Below, one piece after another: positions 60,839 through 64,000 of a DNA stretch of 64,000 nucleotides. How positions within the stretch are numbered: position 1 is the stretch's first letter; each line of letters opens with the position of its first letter. The notes under the pieces were generated by a model. It saw only the letters and a list, made by a program, of their open reading frames with translations, made no database searches and was not told the origin of the DNA. The position numbers and the translations under genes were made by a program. Source of the stretch: Pseudomonadota bacterium (lineage in GTDB: Bacteria; Desulfobacterota; Desulfovibrionia; Desulfovibrionales; Desulfovibrionaceae); the NCBI GenBank assembly GCA_023411815.1, contig JAEYOJ010000127.1:1-64000 (forward strand), written 5' to 3'.

Positions 60839-63412
60839 CTACTGTGCGTCCACCCAGCGGATTAGCCCCAGTGAGTGCGGGTCCAGCAGCAGGGGATGGT
60901 GCGGCAGGATGCGCATGGTGAAGCCGAATCGTCCGGCCTCGCCCGGCATGGTCTGGCCTCGGTAGATGTGCCAGCCGTCCCCGGTCGGGCCTTCGTTGCG
61001 CATGACCGTGGTGGTGCGCTGGGCGAACTGGCCGTCCTGGGTCAGCGGGCCGGCGTAGATTTCGGCCTGGATGTCCTCGGGCCGCAGTCCGTCCAGGAAT
61101 ATCTCGGCCTCCACCACCAGCGGCTGCTTGACGTGGATCTGGTCCCCGGCCGCGGCGCGCACGTTGCGGATGCGGATCTGGCTCCACTTGGTCATGAGGT
61201 CCATGCGCCAGGCGGCCAGGTCCTTGGCCGGCTGGAAGTTGTCGCGCACGAGGCGCTTGTAGTTCTCGTAGGCCGGCGTGTACGTGCGCCAGCTGTACTC
61301 CTCGACCATGCGGTGGGCGTTGAACACCGGGCCCAATTCCACCAGAGCCTTCTTCATGCGCCTGATCCAGTTGCGCGGCAGGCCGTCGTGGGCGCGGTCG
61401 TAAAAGTCCGGGATGACCTCGGTCTCCAGCACGTTGTACAGGGTCTGGCTCTCCACGAAATCCTGGTAGGCCAGGTCGTCGTACTCCTCACCCTTGCCGA
61501 TGGCGAAGCCCACGCTGTTGTCGGGCAGGTAGGCCTCATCCCACCAGCCGTCCAGGATGCTCAGGTTGAGCATGCCGTTGGCCATGGCCTTCATGCCGCT
61601 CGTGCCGCAGGCCTCAAGGGGCCTGCGCGGGTTGTTGAGCCACACGTCGCCGCCCTGGACCAGGTGCTTGGCCAGGATCATGTCGTAGTCCTCGATGAAC
61701 ACGAGCTTGTTGCGCAGTTCGGGCATGCGGCAGAGCTGAACGATCTGCTGGATGATCTTCTTGCCCTCGTTGTCGTGGGGGTGGGCCTTGCCGGCGAAGA
61801 CCATCTGCACGGGATGATCGTTGTTGTTCAGGATGCGCAGCAGGCGCTCCTTGTCCTGCAGCAGCAGGTTGGCGCGCTTGTAGGTGGCGAAGCGGCGGGC
61901 GAAGCAGATGGTCAGGGCCTGCGGGTTGAGCACGCTGTCCGCGGCCTCCAGCTCCTTGGCCCGCGCGCCCTTGCGCTTGAGCTGCTCGCGCAGGCGGTAG
62001 CGAACGTAGTCGATGAGCCGCTCGCGCAGCCTCTCGTGCGTGCGCCACAGCTCGGATTCGGGAATGGTCTCGGCCAGCTTGAACACGCGGTCGCAGTCCG
62101 GGTCCTCCTTCCAGGTCGGGCCCAGGTAGCGGTCGAAGAGCAGGGCCATGTCGTAGGCCACCCAGGTCGGCATGTGCACGCCGTTGGTGATGGCGCCGAT
62201 GGGCACGTCCTCCACCGGATACTGGGGCCAGACGCGCTTCCACATGTTGCGCGAGACATGGCCGTGCAGCTTGCTCACGCCGTTGTTGAAGCGTGACAGG
62301 CGCAGGGCCAGCACAGTCATGCAGAAGAATTCGCCGTCGTCGCGCGGGTCCTCGCGGCCCAGGGCCATGAAAACCTTCCAGGCCAGGCCGATCTGGCGCG
62401 CATAGGGATCGAAGTAGCGCTGCATGAGTTCGGGCGGGAAACGATCGTTGCCCGCGGGCACCGGCGTGTGCGTGGTGAAGACCGAGGAGGAGGCCACAAG
62501 CTCCATGGCCGCCTCGAAGGACAGGTTGTGCTGGCTCATGAACACCCGGATGCGCTCCAGGCCCGCGAAGGCCGAGTGGCCCTCGTTCATGTGGATGACC
62601 TTGGGCTCCAGGCCCATGGCCCACAGGGCGCGGATGCCGCCGATGCCGAGCAGGATCTCCTGGCGCAGGCGCATCTCCAGGTCGCCGCCGTACAGCCGGG
62701 CCGTGACCCCGCGCAGGTGCTGCGGGTTCTCGCCGACGTTGGTGTCCAGCAGGTACAGGGTCACGCGGCCCACCTGGGCCTTCCAGACGCGCGCCTTGAG
62801 TTTTTCGTTCAGCAGGTCCACCTCGATGAGCAGCGGGTGGCCGGCCTGGTCCTGCACCAGGGTGATGGGCAGCTGCTCGAAGTCGTAGGTAGGATAACGC
62901 TCCTGCTGCCAGCCGTCGGGCGTAAGATACTGGCGGAAATAGCCCTGCTGGTAGCACAGGCCCACGGCCACCAGGGGCACGTTCAGGTCGCTGGCCGACT
63001 TGAGGTGGTCGCCGGCCAGGATGCCCAGGCCACCGGAGTACACGGGCAGAGACAGGTCCAGCCCGTATTCGGCGCTGAAGTAGGCCACCACGGGCTTGTC
63101 CTCGGGCCTGTGCGGGAAGTTGATCGTTGGCTGGTCCTTGGCCGTATACTGGCGCAGGGAACCCAGCAGGTCGTTAAGCCGCGCGAGGAAGAAACGGTCC
63201 TCGGCCAGCATATCGAGAGTCATCTGTGGCAGGCTGTTCAGGAACGCCACGGGGTTGCCGTCGCTCTCGCGCCACAGGCGCTGGTCGATCTGGGCGAACA
63301 GATCCGCGATCTGGTCGTTCCAGGCGAACAGGAAATTATAGGCCAGCTCCCACATGGGGGCGAGGTTCGGCGGAAGCTTGGCTACCACGCTGAATGAACG
63401 AAGTGGACGCAT
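60839..63412 (-). CDS. glgP: Alpha-glucan phosphorylase
   Basis: 857 residues, GT35 family of the shorter bacterial type that begins with a DUF3417-like region (LPPNLAPMWELAYNFLFAWN). Core blocks: AYFSAEYGLDLSLPVYSGGLGILAGDHLKSASDL, VIHMNEGHSAF, VFTTHTPVPAGNDRF, FARRFATYKRANL, and the pyridoxal-phosphate site ACGTSGMKAMANG. It releases glucose-1-phosphate from glycogen. Two ATGs follow AGGAG; 63412 has the better spacing (six), 63415 is the alternative. Monocistronic. Confidence 0.95.
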   Translation of the reverse strand: MRPLRSFSVVAKLPPNLAPMWELAYNFLFAWNDQIADLFAQIDQRLWRESDGNPVAFLNSLPQMTLDMLAEDRFFLARLNDLLGSLRQYTAKDQPTINFPHRPEDKPVVAYFSAEYGLDLSLPVYSGGLGILAGDHLKSASDLNVPLVAVGLCYQQGYFRQYLTPDGWQQERYPTYDFEQLPITLVQDQAGHPLLIEVDLLNEKLKARVWKAQVGRVTLYLLDTNVGENPQHLRGVTARLYGGDLEMRLRQEILLGIGGIRALWAMGLEPKVIHMNEGHSAFAGLERIRVFMSQHNLSFEAAMELVASSSVFTTHTPVPAGNDRFPPELMQRYFDPYARQIGLAWKVFMALGREDPRDDGEFFCMTVLALRLSRFNNGVSKLHGHVSRNMWKRVWPQYPVEDVPIGAITNGVHMPTWVAYDMALLFDRYLGPTWKEDPDCDRVFKLAETIPESELWRTHERLRERLIDYVRYRLREQLKRKGARAKELEAADSVLNPQALTICFARRFATYKRANLLLQDKERLLRILNNNDHPVQMVFAGKAHPHDNEGKKIIQQIVQLCRMPELRNKLVFIEDYDMILAKHLVQGGDVWLNNPRRPLEACGTSGMKAMANGMLNLSILDGWWDEAYLPDNSVGFAIGKGEEYDDLAYQDFVESQTLYNVLETEVIPDFYDRAHDGLPRNWIRRMKKALVELGPVFNAHRMVEEYSWRTYTPAYENYKRLVRDNFQPAKDLAAWRMDLMTKWSQIRIRNVRAAAGDQIHVKQPLVVEAEIFLDGLRPEDIQAEIYAGPLTQDGQFAQRTTTVMRNEGPTGDGWHIYRGQTMPGEAGRFGFTMRILPHHPLLLDPHSLGLIRWVDAQ

Positions 63413-63689
63413 CATCGACTCCTAAGAGAAAGTAATATGTACTGCCGCCGCTGTTTCGTGCTTCGGTTTTCACGTATCTGACGGTCTGGTCGCATCGTCA
63501 CCCTGTCGGCGAACACGCGCCATTTCAGTTGTACGTTTTTTTTGCCAGTGGCGGGTAAAAAAGGCAAGACCGCGTCAGAACCGCCCATGATGGCTTGCAT
63601 TTTCCACAACCCTGGCCTATTGCCATGCGTTCCCGGGTCCGAGCCGGGCCTTTTCCCGGACCGTCCGGCCCAGCCAAGGAGCCCGCCCG

Positions 63690-64000
63690 ATGCCGAATAG
63701 CCCGCATGATCCCGAAGTCTGTCCCGCAGTGGGGGTCAAGGTCAAGTTCCTTCACGCCGTGTGGAAGGAACATGTCCTGGCCTATGCCACTGAGCATTCC
63801 GCGGGCCTGGACCTGCGAGCGTGCATCGACGAGCCCGAACTGGTGATTCCGGCCGGATGCCGCGCGGCCGTGCCCGCCGGCCTGTCCATCGAGATCGAGC
63901 GGCCCGGCCTGGCCGGCTTCGTCTTCTCGCGCAGCGGCCTTGGCGCGCGCGACGGGCTCACCGTGGCCCAGGGTGTGGGCGTCATCGACCCGGATTACCG
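63690..64000 (+). CDS. dut: dUTP diphosphatase, 5' part (continues beyond the window)
   Basis: About 103 codons are in the window, open to the end. Trimeric dUTPase motifs: AGLDLRA (motif 1), FSRSGLG (motif 2) and GVIDPDYR (motif 3, at the window edge). It hydrolyses dUTP to dUMP, keeping uracil out of DNA. ATG 63690 has AAGGAG eight bases upstream. Motifs 4 and 5 lie outside. The 63413-63689 gap before it contains no recognised gene. Confidence 0.92.
   Translation, partial: MPNSPHDPEVCPAVGVKVKFLHAVWKEHVLAYATEHSAGLDLRACIDEPELVIPAGCRAAVPAGLSIEIERPGLAGFVFSRSGLGARDGLTVAQGVGVIDPDY

Overview
This is a GC-rich chromosomal window from a diderm (Gram-negative) bacterium. It carries Mla genes, a FadL-type porin, a lipidated secretin, hopanoid genes, HypF, a haem-motif chemoreceptor resembling the Desulfovibrio Dcr proteins and a sigma-54 promoter. 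Together these suggest a deltaproteobacterium close to Desulfovibrio (Desulfovibrionaceae). That placement is inferred from gene content and style, not from a marker-gene search. No rRNA, tRNA, CRISPR array, insertion sequence or prophage was recognised.

Layout. (a) 1-6.1 kb: the tail of an unidentified gene, a FadL/OmpP1-type outer-membrane protein, and a complete mlaEFDCA phospholipid-transport operon. (b) 6.2-8.5 kb: recQ. (c) 8.5-19.2 kb: a type II secretion operon on the minus strand (gspE-F-G-H-I-J-K-L-M-D) with no gspC or gspO, followed by a divergent lipoprotein. (d) 20-21.2 kb: small genes, including a TraR/DksA zinc-finger gene behind what looks like a transcription attenuator. (e) 21.3-35.4 kb: a hopanoid block (PAPS-type sulfotransferase, hpnA, hpnN, hpnL, hpnM, squalene-hopene cyclase, hpnG, hpnH, ispH) with a GAF-gapA pair inside it. 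(f) 35.5-41.3 kb: a P-type ATPase, a diguanylate cyclase, a cupin, a polyferredoxin and a cyclophilin. (g) 41.4-45.3 kb: the conserved rpsB-tsf-pyrH-frr-uppS operon. (h) 45.4-53.4 kb: an FAH-family hydrolase, a lipoprotein, msrB, a divergent pair of unrecognised proteins (one ferritin-like, one nitroreductase-like), and a second P-type ATPase. (i) 53.6-64 kb: hypF, a ZraP-like gene behind a sigma-54 promoter, a chemoreceptor with a CxxCH motif, an apparently exported acetolactate decarboxylase, a DJ-1/PfpI protein, glucan phosphorylase, and the start of dut.

How the genes fit together. A large share of the window concerns the envelope and isoprenoid lipids. Mla (MlaE/F/D/C/A) and HpnN/HpnM are two parallel lipid-trafficking routes, with an MlaC-family periplasmic carrier in each. 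IspH and UppS supply and use isoprenoid precursors, Shc makes the hopane skeleton, HpnH/HpnG/HpnA extend or decorate it, and the T2SS and FadL-like protein are outer-membrane machines. The most unusual items are an MlaF ATPase fused to a degenerate GGDEF domain, the ferritin-like/nitroreductase-like pair, the palindrome-rich sigma-54 control region of the ZraP-like gene, the attenuator-like leader before the TraR-like gene, and the signal-peptide-bearing acetolactate decarboxylase.
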